In this document: positions 28,256 to 37,652 of the stretch, piece by piece
How the letters are laid out: each line of letters starts with the position of its first letter
Numbering within the stretch: position 1 is the stretch's first letter
From: an uncultured Desulfobacter sp.
Lineage (GTDB): Bacteria; Desulfobacterota; Desulfobacteria; Desulfobacterales; Desulfobacteraceae
Assembly (NCBI RefSeq): GCF_963677125.1
Contig: NZ_OY781882.1
Span: forward strand, 318,501 to 382,500
DNA length: 64,000 bases
Direction: 5' to 3'
Position numbers and translations under genes: made by a program
The notes under the pieces: generated by a model
Databases searched by the model: none
Seen by the model: only the letters and a program-made list of their open reading frames with translations
What the model was told of the DNA's origin: nothing

Positions 28256-28348
28256 CGGCCATGGGCCGACCTGACATATCAACTGCCAGGCATAAGCCCA
28301 CAACAAAGGTTGAAAGATCTGCGTAACTTACCCAGACTTTCTAATAAA
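28252..28348 (+). repeat. Family A repeat overlapping a stop codon
   Basis: The element begins ATAACGGCCATGGGCCGACC; its first TAA is the stop codon of the HDOD gene. It continues with GCCCACAACAAAGGTTGAAA and ACTTACCCAGACTTTC and ends TAATAAA, 49 bp before the next gene. Confidence 0.75.
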
Positions 28349-28396
28349 TAGCCACCATGGACGAAGTGAAATTCTTATATCAATATTTTAAATGGG

Positions 28397-29242
28397 ATGG
28401 AACATCTGTCGATGAATAGTACGCCAAAACACACGATACTTTGTGTTGATGATGAACAACAAATTCTTGCTGCGTTAAAGCGTTTGCTGCGAAAAGAAAA
28501 TTTTGATCTGTTGACTGCAAAAAATGGCGAAGAAGGATTAAAGATCATGGCATCCAGGGATATTCATCTGGTTATTTCAGATCATCGAATGCCCGAAATG
28601 TCAGGCATTTCATTTCTGTCCAAGGTTCGGGAAACTTATCCGGATACCATAAGAATCCTTTTGACCGGGTACACTGAAATCGATTCCATTAAAGCATCGA
28701 TAAATGAGGGCCATGTTTACAAATTCCTTTTAAAACCATGGAACGATGACGATCTGAAGCAGGAGATCAGAAAAGCCCTTGAACGATATGACCTTATTCA
28801 GTCAAATCAGTCCCTCCATCTCATGCTGGCTGCAAAGAATAAGGAACTGGAACAAATCAATAAAGATTTAGAAAAAATTATCAGGCAGCGAACAAGGGAA
28901 CTTGAACTCCAGAACCAGGCCCTTGAACTGACGCGGGTACTTTTTCGGGGACTTCCTGTGGCAGCCATGGGCGTGAGCTATGACCAGACAATTATATTAA
29001 TCAACCGTCAGGCTGAAAAATTAAAGATAAACGACCGCATGATCAGTGTGGGAAATTCTCTGACGGATTATCTTTCCAAAGATGTGATGAAAAAAATGTC
29101 ACCTGTGCTTGAATCACAAACCAATCGGGTTACGTTCGATATGACCATAGAGAATCAGACCTACATCGCTACCTTGTCTGCTTTGACAGGACGGTTTTTA
29201 GGTAAAGGGTTTATTCTGTGTCTTCGGGAACGGGGAGCGTAA
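28397..29242 (+). CDS. Response regulator, HupR/RpfG-type receiver with PAS-like C-terminus
   Basis: 281 residues. Receiver at about 10-130 with D62 (VISDHRMPEMSG), LLTGYTEIDSIKASINEG and FLLKPW, the receiver subtype seen in HupR/RpfG-like regulators. A coiled coil (about 140-175) is followed by a weak PAS-like domain (180-280) and no DNA-binding or enzymatic domain. The start could be either of two nearby ATG codons (28397 or 28412); neither has a strong ribosome-binding site. Its 3' end overlaps the convergent PAS kinase gene by 32 bp; the two may be a signalling pair. Confidence 0.82.
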   Translation: MEHLSMNSTPKHTILCVDDEQQILAALKRLLRKENFDLLTAKNGEEGLKIMASRDIHLVISDHRMPEMSGISFLSKVRETYPDTIRILLTGYTEIDSIKASINEGHVYKFLLKPWNDDDLKQEIRKALERYDLIQSNQSLHLMLAAKNKELEQINKDLEKIIRQRTRELELQNQALELTRVLFRGLPVAAMGVSYDQTIILINRQAEKLKINDRMISVGNSLTDYLSKDVMKKMSPVLESQTNRVTFDMTIENQTYIATLSALTGRFLGKGFILCLRERGA

Positions 29243-30482
29243 TGGTGAAGGTGGTTCCTTTGCCTTTTTCACTTTTAACGCTAATGGTTCCGCAATGTTG
29301 CTGAATAATGTTATACGCGATGTTCATACCTAATCCCGTTCCTTTGCCCACTTCCTTTGTGGTGAAAAAAGGGTCAAAAATTTTAGATATATTTTGGGGG
29401 TCAATGCCGCAGCCGGTATCTGAAATTGTAAGAAATACGTTGTTGTTTTTCTGCCATGTCTTGATTCTGATTTCACCTTTTTCTTCAATGGCCTGGGCTG
29501 CATTTACCAGTATGTTCAAAAAAACCTGATTAAGCTGCTGGGGGATGCCCTTGATCAAGGGCAACTTACCTAAATCTTTATACACGGTTGTTTTATATTT
29601 TAATTCATTGGCCGCCACATTCAGTGTGGTTTCAATACCGGCATTGATATCAACGGTTTCAATATCCTTTTTACCGGGATGGGCAAAATCCTTTAGATCT
29701 ATAACGATTTTTTTGATCCGCTCCAGTCCGTCAATGCAGTCTTTTATGAGCTCATCCATATCTTCCTGAAGAAAGTCAATGTCAATTTCTTGTGCATATT
29801 CATGTGCTGCTTCGGTTATTTTTTTCAATTTTTCAGGGAGACTGATATCACCCAGATTTTTGATCAGCGTTTGATCCAGTTCAATGAGCTTTCGAATATC
29901 GGACAGGTACTCTTCCAGGGAGTTCAGGTTACTGGTGACGTATCCTACCGGATTGTTAATTTCGTGGGCGATGCCGGCAGCAAGCTGTCCAATGGAGGCC
30001 AGCTTATCGGTTTGGGTTAACTGGATCAAAAGGTCCGATTTTTCTTCCTCCATCTCCTTTCTCCGGGTAATATCCAGAAGTGAGGTGATAAAATAACGTC
30101 CCCTGGGGCTGTTTTCCTGGATTACGGAAGACATGGAGCACCAGATTACGCTGCCGTCACATTTTTGAAATCGTACTTCCAGATCGCGGACTCTTCCTGT
30201 ATCAATTTGTTTTAAAAAAATGTCCCGGTCTTCTTTATTATAGTAGAATGACTGAATGGGGATGCCGGAAAGATCCTCCACTGAACTGTAACCCAATATA
30301 TTGAGACCTTCAGGGTTCACATTTATTATTTCACCTTTCACTGAAGTCAAAACGATGCCGATGGGCAGCGTATCCGTCAACGTTTTGAAGTTTTCTTCCA
30401 GACTGACCCCCGCTTTGCTCTGATTGTCCGGATGGTTTGCTTGCGTAAAACTTAGAAATTGGTCTGAAGTTTTCTTTTCCAT
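29211..30482 (-). CDS. PAS sensor histidine kinase, soluble
   Basis: 423 residues without membrane helices. PAS/PAC at about 30-150, HisKA with GQLAAGIAHEINNPVGYV, and HATPase with DTGCGIDPQNISKIFDPF and GKGTGLGMNIAYNII. This is the HEINNP-type kinase often found with stand-alone receivers. The start is the ATG whose complement ends at 30482, preceded by GGAGAAACA; six extra codons upstream lack a site. It overlaps the convergent receiver gene by 32 bp. Confidence 0.9.
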   Translation of the reverse strand: MEKKTSDQFLSFTQANHPDNQSKAGVSLEENFKTLTDTLPIGIVLTSVKGEIINVNPEGLNILGYSSVEDLSGIPIQSFYYNKEDRDIFLKQIDTGRVRDLEVRFQKCDGSVIWCSMSSVIQENSPRGRYFITSLLDITRRKEMEEEKSDLLIQLTQTDKLASIGQLAAGIAHEINNPVGYVTSNLNSLEEYLSDIRKLIELDQTLIKNLGDISLPEKLKKITEAAHEYAQEIDIDFLQEDMDELIKDCIDGLERIKKIVIDLKDFAHPGKKDIETVDINAGIETTLNVAANELKYKTTVYKDLGKLPLIKGIPQQLNQVFLNILVNAAQAIEEKGEIRIKTWQKNNNVFLTISDTGCGIDPQNISKIFDPFFTTKEVGKGTGLGMNIAYNIIQQHCGTISVKSEKGKGTTFTITLPVPEDTE

Positions 30483-30711
30483 TGTTTCTCCGATAGTCAA
30501 TTTTTTTGGGATAGGGAAACTGTATGAATGTTTTTAGTCTAAAAAAAAAAGCGTTCGGATTCAAATTATTTTTTTTAATGACAACTTTACGCAAACTTGA
30601 CCAATTAAGAACTACACTTAAACTTCAATAAAAATTTATAGCGTTGTTTAGGATGGACATACTTTTTTATAAATGGCTGTTTTTACCATGAATGAGTCAA
30701 AAAAATTTTTC

Positions 30712-30741
30712 TTGACTATGCTCGCTGACGCATTATATAAC
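30712..30741 (+). promoter_or_regulatory. Candidate sigma-70 promoter of the CoA-transferase gene
   Basis: TTGACT at 30712-30717 and TATAAC at 30736-30741 with an 18-bp spacer (an overlapping TATATA gives 16). It lies about 170 bp before the CoA-transferase start, in a 428-bp gap with no other gene. The long leader has no recognised riboswitch. Weak evidence. Confidence 0.4.
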
Positions 30742-30910
30742 CCTCTCCTAAGAATTAATTTATTGAAACCCTGTTTCGGTATGGCCCTTTAACTGGCGCG
30801 GTTCCCCGATATTTAGTTAGGTGGTCGATGCATTAAGGCTGCTTCAAAGGGGAATCTCTTCGTCACCCGTAAGTACGTAAGTAAAATTCAATGAAGGAGA
30901 GAAAGAGCGT

Positions 30911-32458
30911 ATGTCTACATTAGAGGAACGCGTACGTTGCAAAGAGCTGCTCAGCTTAGTCAAAACCCCTGAAGAATGTATCCAGTACTTTGAAGATGGT
31001 CTAAATGTTGGTATGTCCGGATTTACCCCGGTCGGCTATCCGAAAGTTGTGCCCATTGCACTGTGCGACCACGTTGAGGAAAACAATCTGCAAGGCAAGT
31101 TAAGACTCAACCTGTTTATCGGTGCGTCTGTCGGTGCCGAGGTTGAGGATCGCATGGCCACATTAAACATGATCGACCGTCGCTGGCCCTACCAGACAGG
31201 TAAAAATCTGGGCAAAGCCATCAACAGCGGCCAGATTCGTATGGGTGATAAACACCTTTCCATGTTCCCTCAAGATCTGAAATACGGTTTTTATACCATG
31301 GATAAGGGTGGCGGGCTTGATCTGGCAGTTATCGAAGCATCCGCCATTACCGAGAACGGTGACATCATTCTTACCGGTGCCGTGGGTGCCGCGCCTGAAA
31401 TCATTGATGTTGCCGACAAAATTATTGTCGAAATCAATACCGGTCTGCCCTCTTTTGAAGGCATGCACGACATTCTTTTGACCGACCTGCCGCCGTACCG
31501 TAAAATTTATCCGGTGACTGATCTGCGTCAGCGTATTGGTACACCCTGGGTGCCGACGGACAAGAGCAAAATTGTCGCCATTGTTGAATCCAAGCTGCCC
31601 GACAATGGTCGTGCGCTGCGTGGTACCGATGATGTGGCCCAGGCCATTGCCGACAATATCGTTGATTTCTTCCAGGTTGAAGTGAAGGCCGGGCGTTTGC
31701 CCAAGAACCTGCTTCCCCTGCAATCCGGTGTGGGCTCCATTGCCAACGCCGTTGTGGGTGGCCTGACCGCAAGTCCCTTTGAGAATTTGACCGTTTTCAC
31801 CGAGGTGCTGCAAGATACCTTCCTGCCCTTCCTTGATTCGGGTAAATGCGAATACATCAACTGTACGTCACTGTCCTTGTCCAATGATGCATTTGTTGAT
31901 TGGTGGAAAAATTTCGAAACCTATAAGAAAATGGTTATGATGCGTCCGCAGCAGGTTTCCAACAATCCGGAACTCATTCGTCGTGCGGGCGTCATCGGTA
32001 TGAATACACCGCTTGAATTTGATATGTATGCACATGCCAACTCTACTCACGCAGGCGGTACCCGCATGCTGAACGGTATCGGCGGTTCCGGTGACTTTAT
32101 CCGTAACGCTTACATCTCCATGATGCACTGCCCCTCTTGCCGTGCCACCAAGAATGATGAATTCGGCATCACCGGTGTTGTGCCCAAGGTTCCCCACGTC
32201 GACCATACCGAGCACGATATTGATGTTCTGGTTACCGAGCAGGGTCTGGCTGACCTGCGTGGCCTGGCGCCTGTTGATCGTGCCAAGGTTGTCATCGATA
32301 AATGTGCACATCCGGCTTACAAAGATTATATGTACGATTATCTTGACCGCGCCACCAAGGCAACCGGCGGCCACCATGAACCTCAGCTGCTGGACGAATG
32401 CTACAAAATGCATCTTAGTTTTGCACAAAACGGCACCATGCGTTTCTGGGAAAAATAG
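30911..32458 (+). CDS. Succinyl-CoA:acetate CoA-transferase
   Basis: 515 residues of the acetyl-CoA hydrolase/transferase (class I CoA-transferase) family, the AarC-like branch. The catalytic glutamate is predicted at E298 (VFTEVLQD), with family motifs GAVGAAPEII and GIGGSGDF. In Desulfobacter-type acetate oxidisers this enzyme moves CoA from succinyl-CoA to acetate, feeding acetyl-CoA into a modified TCA cycle without using ATP. The length matches the family (about 500-520). GGAGAGAAAGAGC precedes the ATG. It stands alone with its own leader and terminator. Acetyl-CoA hydrolase activity or a related acid substrate cannot be ruled out. Confidence 0.9.
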   Translation: MSTLEERVRCKELLSLVKTPEECIQYFEDGLNVGMSGFTPVGYPKVVPIALCDHVEENNLQGKLRLNLFIGASVGAEVEDRMATLNMIDRRWPYQTGKNLGKAINSGQIRMGDKHLSMFPQDLKYGFYTMDKGGGLDLAVIEASAITENGDIILTGAVGAAPEIIDVADKIIVEINTGLPSFEGMHDILLTDLPPYRKIYPVTDLRQRIGTPWVPTDKSKIVAIVESKLPDNGRALRGTDDVAQAIADNIVDFFQVEVKAGRLPKNLLPLQSGVGSIANAVVGGLTASPFENLTVFTEVLQDTFLPFLDSGKCEYINCTSLSLSNDAFVDWWKNFETYKKMVMMRPQQVSNNPELIRRAGVIGMNTPLEFDMYAHANSTHAGGTRMLNGIGGSGDFIRNAYISMMHCPSCRATKNDEFGITGVVPKVPHVDHTEHDIDVLVTEQGLADLRGLAPVDRAKVVIDKCAHPAYKDYMYDYLDRATKATGGHHEPQLLDECYKMHLSFAQNGTMRFWEK

Positions 32459-32496
32459 ACCAAATCGCTATACCGTTTTACCGGCAATCGAAGATC

Positions 32497-32528
32497 AAAG
32501 CCCCGCTGAAATTCGGCGGGGCTTTTTT
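32497..32528 (+). terminator. Rho-independent terminator after the CoA-transferase
   Basis: GCCCCGC/GCGGGGC stem flanked by AAA and followed by TTTTTT (32523-32528), 39 bp after the stop. A strong, canonical terminator. The convergent sucrose phosphorylase gene ends 19 bp further on and may use the AAA-side stem. Confidence 0.92.
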
Positions 32529-32546
32529 GGTTACCGGTCATTATGC

Positions 32547-33995
32547 TTATGCTGAGAAATTCACATCTCTTCCCGCAACAGGATCAAAATAGGTTATATT
32601 TGACTCGTAATGTTTAAGGTCAATTTCTGCCGTGACATGGCATTGTTTATGTCTCCACTCCATTATTAATCGGTCACTTCTGCTTTTTGTGAGACTGAAT
32701 TCCCCGTTAAAAGCAGGGTAGGTATTCCGAAACTCCATCAACCTTAACAGTCTTTGAACCACCTCCTTTTTAAGATGCTCTTTGATTTCTTCCAGGCTGA
32801 AATTGTGACGGTTGATATTTCGACCGAATTTAGTTTTTTCCACCAGTTCAATGTCATTCTCACCCGCCAGAAGCCCGACATAGTAAACCTGGGGAATGCC
32901 GGGGGTAAAGAACTGAATGGTTCTGGCAGCTATATATGCATCATCATTGCAACCCAGGGCGGAATAGTAGGTGCAATTGACCTGGTAAACATCAAGGTTG
33001 TAGTACTCCGGGCCGGAATATACTTTTTTTACATTGGAGCCTTTTTGGTAGAGTTCATCAAGGGTCAGTTGGATTTCATCCGGGCTTAGAAGCTGGTCTA
33101 CATCTACAACCCCAATGCCGTCATGGGTGTCAAGGGTGGTGATCTGTTTGCGTGGACATTTTTTAAGCCATGATTTCAACTGGCGGCTGTCATGGGTGAA
33201 TAGGGCATGAAGTACCAGCATGGGCAAAGAAAAATCGTAGCACCAATATCCTTTTTGGGAAAGTTTGAGCTGATAGGAGTAATGTTCATGAACTTCAGGA
33301 AGAATCTGTGTATCAAAAGCCGATGCATAGTCATTGAACCAGTCTAAAAGCTCCCATATCTGGGGTTCCAGAAAAAAGCAATTGGTTCCCATCTCTACGG
33401 TGGTGTAGGCAATGGCGTCCAGACGGATCATCTTAGGCCGGTTTCTGACCAGCCGAATTAAGAAACGGCGCATCACCTCCCGGGTTTTGGGTGAATTGTA
33501 GTCCAAGTCGATCTGTTCATAATCAAACGTGCACCATATTTTTTCAAGCGTGCCGTCCGGACGTTCAATGACTTGGTAGGGCGGTCTGGGTTTTCGTGTA
33601 TAAACCTTGGCAAGATCTTCTTCCTTAACCCAGCCGTCGGGAGACAGTTTTTCAAAGGATATAAACATATCTGCATATTCGCTGTCAGCTCCTTTTTCAA
33701 CATAATCCTGGAAAAAAATGCTTTGACGTGAAATATGGTTCACCATAAAATCAATGATCAGGTCAAAATCCTGGCCTATTTTTTCGATGTCCTCCCATGT
33801 TCCGAATGCAGGATCTACCTCATCATAGGTTAGCGGGGCAAACCCTCTGTCCGAGGAAGAAGGATAAAATGGCAGCAAATGAACGCCATAAATGGCCTTT
33901 GGAAAATGTCTGCGTAGGGCATAATGCAATTCAGGTAGGTTGGCACCAAGGCTGTCCGGGTAGGTTATCAGTTGAATTTTGTTTTTCAGCGTCAT
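32547..33995 (-). CDS. Sucrose phosphorylase (GH13_18)
   Basis: 482 residues. Glycoside hydrolase family 13 barrel with nucleophile Asp in MIRLDAIAYTT, acid/base Glu in ILPEVHEHY and the transition-state Asp in TLDTHDGIGVVDV, the signature of sucrose phosphorylases. It converts sucrose and phosphate to glucose-1-phosphate and fructose in the cytoplasm. Relatives in this subfamily act on sucrose-6'-phosphate or glucosylglycerate, so the substrate is inferred from the neighbours, which make sucrose and phosphorylate fructose. Its start codon overlaps the upstream synthase stop by 4 bp, pointing to translational coupling. Confidence 0.85.
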   Translation of the reverse strand: MTLKNKIQLITYPDSLGANLPELHYALRRHFPKAIYGVHLLPFYPSSSDRGFAPLTYDEVDPAFGTWEDIEKIGQDFDLIIDFMVNHISRQSIFFQDYVEKGADSEYADMFISFEKLSPDGWVKEEDLAKVYTRKPRPPYQVIERPDGTLEKIWCTFDYEQIDLDYNSPKTREVMRRFLIRLVRNRPKMIRLDAIAYTTVEMGTNCFFLEPQIWELLDWFNDYASAFDTQILPEVHEHYSYQLKLSQKGYWCYDFSLPMLVLHALFTHDSRQLKSWLKKCPRKQITTLDTHDGIGVVDVDQLLSPDEIQLTLDELYQKGSNVKKVYSGPEYYNLDVYQVNCTYYSALGCNDDAYIAARTIQFFTPGIPQVYYVGLLAGENDIELVEKTKFGRNINRHNFSLEEIKEHLKKEVVQRLLRLMEFRNTYPAFNGEFSLTKSRSDRLIMEWRHKQCHVTAEIDLKHYESNITYFDPVAGRDVNFSA

Positions 33996-36184
33996 GTCGA
34001 TCCTCCGGCCTTTTGAATAAATTTATAGTGATTAATTCCTTCGATGATACCGCCACTTGCGTTATTTTGGGCAAAATATATGTTTTTCATATTTTTTAAG
34101 GGTTCAAGTTCCGAGCTGTAATTTCCTACGACAATACCGGCTGGTTCCCCCTTGAGCATCTCCTCATCATTTCCCGAGTCTCCACAGATCAGAAGATTTT
34201 TCAAAGGAATTTCCCATTTATAGCTCAGATACCGTATGGCTTTGCCTTTTGAGGCCCTGTAAGGGAGGATATCCAGGTATTTTTCATGGGAATAAATTAA
34301 CGTATATCGGAATCGTTTTTTGGTCAGGAGATGATGCAACCGGGGTAGATGATCCTTACCGGGCACCATGTTATAACTAATTTTGAATGCTGTTTGGTTC
34401 TTTTCAGGTTGTTTTGTCAGATAATCGACATTTTCAAGGGCTGACATGATCAGGTCGCGATTCCAGTTTTTGGAAATGTGGTTTTCCCACCCTTTGTCAT
34501 GATATAAGGATTCACCATAAGTGATTTCACTTCCTACTCCTGAGATGATGATGTCCGGGGTCATGATATTATTTGCGTTTAAAATATCCAAAGCCGACTT
34601 AAGCACACGCCCTGTGGCCACACCGAAACCAATATTTCTTTTGTTGTCTTTAAGCAGTTTCATCAACTGCTTGAGGTTTTCATCGCTGCCGCCCAATAGG
34701 GTGTTGTCAATATCGGTTATGATAAAATGATGGAGGTTTGAGAATCGTTTTCCAATATTTAAGCGCTTTTCGTTGACATCCATTTCCAGGGTTTCGTATT
34801 TTTTGTTTAGGGATTTGACTTTTTGAACATATGTTTTTACATGGCTTGTCCAGGTGTAACACTTACGGGTATTCATTATGCCGTTTTTTGAAAATTCACT
34901 CCATGTGTCAGGGTGTACCAGAATTTCTTTAATGGCTTTTGCAATGGACTTTGTATCTTTGGGATCCACCAGAATACCGCCTTGACAATTCTTAATAATA
35001 TCTTTGGGTCCCCCGTCATTTGTGGCCACCACCGGCAATCCGCATGCCAGTGCTTCCAGAAGGGTCAATCCAAAGGGTTCCACCAGTGCGGAATTGACGA
35101 ACACACCGCTTCTTCTGGCGGCAATACGATAAAGCTCGGGTACTTCATGTTCAAAGTCATGTTTTTTGGGAATGGCCATCTTCCCATAAAGGTTGTACTT
35201 ATCTATTAACAGCAGCATTTGGGTTAACACATCCCGTTCGCTGTCCGCTTTCTGGGATATATCCTTTCTGATGCCGGCAAAAATGGCAATGTTGGCAATG
35301 GCCTGCAGATCATAATCTTCACCATACGCTTTGACGAGGCCTTCAATGTTTTTTCGTTTATCGGGTCGGCATAGTGCAAGTATTATCGGTTTTTCTGGGT
35401 GTCTGAAAAACCGACGTAGCTCCTTGATAAGAGACTCTCTTGTAAACAAAGATGCCTCTTTTTGTTCATTATTGGCAAATGTTTCGTGGTAATAGGGGCA
35501 AAATTTTTCAATGTCGATACCTGGCGGAATAACATGGTAAGTGGGCAGCCCTTTGTTTTGGTATAGGCCATATTGTTCATTTATTTCCTGGCGGGTACTG
35601 GTCACAATCATATCTGCCGATTTCAAAATTTGCTCTTCCATGAAAATCCGGTGGTCAATTTTGAATTTTTTGTTTAACTCTCCTTCTTTTTGACCTTCAT
35701 TCAACAGTCTTTGTTTCTTTGATTTGCCCAGTGAATGGCCGGTATAGATAAAGGGTAATCCAAAAAAACGGGCCAGCTCTTTGGCTACATACCCTGCATC
35801 CGGATAGTGGCCGTGAATAATGTCCGGAATTTTTCTTTCGCTCTTAATGAATTTAATGGTTTTATCCACATACTCGTCCATAAATGGCCACAACAATTCT
35901 TTGCGTATATATTTTTTCCCGCCGCACTGAAGCCTGACAATGCGAAATTTTTCATTGACCGTTTCAATGGGGCGACTGTAGTCATCTGAACAGGCTTTAT
36001 CCGAAATCAACCGCGTCAAAAGATCGACCCTCTCGACATCTTTATGTTTGGATAACGCTTTGCCTAATTCTATGACATATTTAATCTGTCCGCCTGTGTC
36101 GGCATCGTGTCCAAGTTCCATGTTTTCAGATCGAATAAGGCCGTGAATGCTGAACATCTGAATATATAGGCCTTTATGATTCAT
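33992..36184 (-). CDS. Sucrose-phosphate synthase fused to sucrose-phosphatase
   Basis: 730 residues. The N-terminal two-thirds (about 1-470) is a GT4 retaining glycosyltransferase: GHDADTGGQIKYV near the start, HGHYPDAGYVA, GHSLGKSKKQRLL, and the nucleotide-sugar segment ALVEPFGLTLLEALACGLP. The C-terminal third (about 490-725) is a HAD-IIB phosphatase with DIDNTLL and ICGDSGNDEEML. Together they would make sucrose-6-phosphate from UDP(or other NDP)-glucose and fructose-6-phosphate, then remove the phosphate. Sucrose is a known compatible solute. It abuts the fructokinase stop and overlaps the phosphorylase start by 4 bp. Confidence 0.9.
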   Translation of the reverse strand: MNHKGLYIQMFSIHGLIRSENMELGHDADTGGQIKYVIELGKALSKHKDVERVDLLTRLISDKACSDDYSRPIETVNEKFRIVRLQCGGKKYIRKELLWPFMDEYVDKTIKFIKSERKIPDIIHGHYPDAGYVAKELARFFGLPFIYTGHSLGKSKKQRLLNEGQKEGELNKKFKIDHRIFMEEQILKSADMIVTSTRQEINEQYGLYQNKGLPTYHVIPPGIDIEKFCPYYHETFANNEQKEASLFTRESLIKELRRFFRHPEKPIILALCRPDKRKNIEGLVKAYGEDYDLQAIANIAIFAGIRKDISQKADSERDVLTQMLLLIDKYNLYGKMAIPKKHDFEHEVPELYRIAARRSGVFVNSALVEPFGLTLLEALACGLPVVATNDGGPKDIIKNCQGGILVDPKDTKSIAKAIKEILVHPDTWSEFSKNGIMNTRKCYTWTSHVKTYVQKVKSLNKKYETLEMDVNEKRLNIGKRFSNLHHFIITDIDNTLLGGSDENLKQLMKLLKDNKRNIGFGVATGRVLKSALDILNANNIMTPDIIISGVGSEITYGESLYHDKGWENHISKNWNRDLIMSALENVDYLTKQPEKNQTAFKISYNMVPGKDHLPRLHHLLTKKRFRYTLIYSHEKYLDILPYRASKGKAIRYLSYKWEIPLKNLLICGDSGNDEEMLKGEPAGIVVGNYSSELEPLKNMKNIYFAQNNASGGIIEGINHYKFIQKAGGST

Positions 36185-37081
36185 TTATCTCTCCAATTTT
36201 CTTTTAAATTTTTGGTATACCTCCAAATCCTGAATTAATGCGCCTTGAATACTGCAGACATAGGATGCAAATTCGGCGGCAAGGGGAATGATTTGTTTAA
36301 TATGTTTGTTTTTCAAAATACCGGCTGCAGACATCGCCGCATATGCATCCCCTGCACCAACGGTATCAGCGATATCTATAGACGCCGCCGGTGGTCCCAT
36401 AAAGTGGTCCGAATCTATAGTAAACCAACGACTTCCTTTTTCCCCCATGGTGAGGATGATGGTCTCAAGACAATGGGTTTTCATTAATTGCCTGGCGGAC
36501 ACCTCATGGGAAACCTTGGCATCTGATACGGACGTTAGCACTTCAAGTTCATTGGTATTGAGTTTCAGGATATTTGCAGCATTCAAAGACGCATTGATCG
36601 TATGCTCACTATAACAATCGGGTCTTAGATTAATGTCGCAAAAAGATATGGTCTTTGTTGGTTTTCGTTTTAAAATGTCTTGAAGCACTTCAAAATTATT
36701 TTGGGTGCGCTGGATTAAGGTGCCAAAATAGATTAAATCCGGTTTTTTTTTGGATAGTAACCGCCGGATGGGTGCAGCATCAATGTAATCGTATGCTGCA
36801 TCCTTTGCAATTGTAAATGTATGTTTTCCTTTGTCGAGAATATCCACTTTTACATTACCGGTGGGGTGATTGTCATTTATCTGGATATCCTCAGGATTGA
36901 AATTGTTGTTATCTAAAAAATTGAGAATTTCATCACCCAGGTCGTCATTTCCGATGCTTGAAATGAATCTTACCGGAAACCCAAGTTTTTGCATGTGGTA
37001 GGCAAAATTAAAGGGGGCGCCACCCATGCGTTTATAACCAGGAAAAATATCAAACAAAATTTCACCAGTGACAAGGATCAT
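36185..37081 (-). CDS. PfkB-family fructokinase
   Basis: 298 residues of the ribokinase/PfkB family: GEILFDIFPGYKRMGGAPFNFAYHMQKLG at the N-terminus (substrate-binding GG motif) and DTVGAGDAYAAM near residue 240 with the catalytic Asp. It would phosphorylate fructose with ATP to fructose-6-phosphate, returning fructose released by sucrose phosphorylase. It is the first gene of the three-gene minus-strand module, and its stop directly abuts the start of the fused synthase. The substrate is inferred from context; other sugar kinases of this family look similar. Confidence 0.85.
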   Translation of the reverse strand: MILVTGEILFDIFPGYKRMGGAPFNFAYHMQKLGFPVRFISSIGNDDLGDEILNFLDNNNFNPEDIQINDNHPTGNVKVDILDKGKHTFTIAKDAAYDYIDAAPIRRLLSKKKPDLIYFGTLIQRTQNNFEVLQDILKRKPTKTISFCDINLRPDCYSEHTINASLNAANILKLNTNELEVLTSVSDAKVSHEVSARQLMKTHCLETIILTMGEKGSRWFTIDSDHFMGPPAASIDIADTVGAGDAYAAMSAAGILKNKHIKQIIPLAAEFASYVCSIQGALIQDLEVYQKFKRKLER

Positions 37082-37579
37082 AGTTGAAAATACCTCAAAG
37101 AGTGTAAGATTTTAATAACTACCCAGACTTTTGTTAAAAAATCAGATTTGTCGGCTATGTATGTCCCAACGTTGCAGAAGTTATAAGAATTTTGACTTCA
37201 AAACATCTATGGTTTGCAACTGTCGCAGACTATCGCAAAACTTTGATCTCAAAGAAGATGGAAGTTTTATGGCCTTAATTTGAAATCAGGGTTGACCCTA
37301 TGTGAGGTCTTTATCCTGATCCCGGTTATCAATTTCCATTTTGATTTCAATATGTTTCGTTGATCTAAATTTTTTTTGTGCAACGTTGGGTATTTTATAT
37401 TCAACTCAATGTAATATAAAATAGATTTAAGGATTGAGTCAACCCGGCGAAGGATCATCGCTTTTAGTTTTGGATTTTACAGTAAATCGATGAGAAAAAA
37501 GTAAATAAAGGAGGGGCAAGGCTGTCGGCCTTGCCACATCACTTATAAAATTGATCGGTTTGTCGTCGGTTGTTTTTAA
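37082..37579. other. Intergenic region upstream of the sucrose module
   Basis: No coding region supported. It must hold the promoter of the minus-strand sucrose operon. At about 37112-37140, TAACTACCCAGACTTTTGTT matches the right end of the family A repeat, a truncated copy. A perfect 8-bp hairpin GGCAAGGC/GCCTTGCC with a 5-nt loop lies at 37515-37535, without a T tract. Confidence 0.5.
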
Positions 37580-37602
37580 GCCACCCTCAATGGAAGGGTG
37601 GC
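37580..37602. terminator. Hairpin after the CoA-disulfide reductase gene
   Basis: GCCACCCT (37580-37587) pairs perfectly with AGGGTGGC (37595-37602). It lies 50 bp beyond the stop of the minus-strand reductase gene and is followed on that strand by TTAAAAAC, so termination is plausible but not canonical. Confidence 0.55.
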
Positions 37603-37652
37603 ATAATTTATTAGATTATTTTAGATTGGATTGTACGCATGGGCCTAACGGG

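Noticed and set aside
31163..31813. Long open frame opposite the CoA-transferase gene
   Set aside because: It is a codon-bias shadow of the real gene: no ribosome-binding site, low-complexity His/Gly-rich product, and fully covered by a gene with clear motifs.
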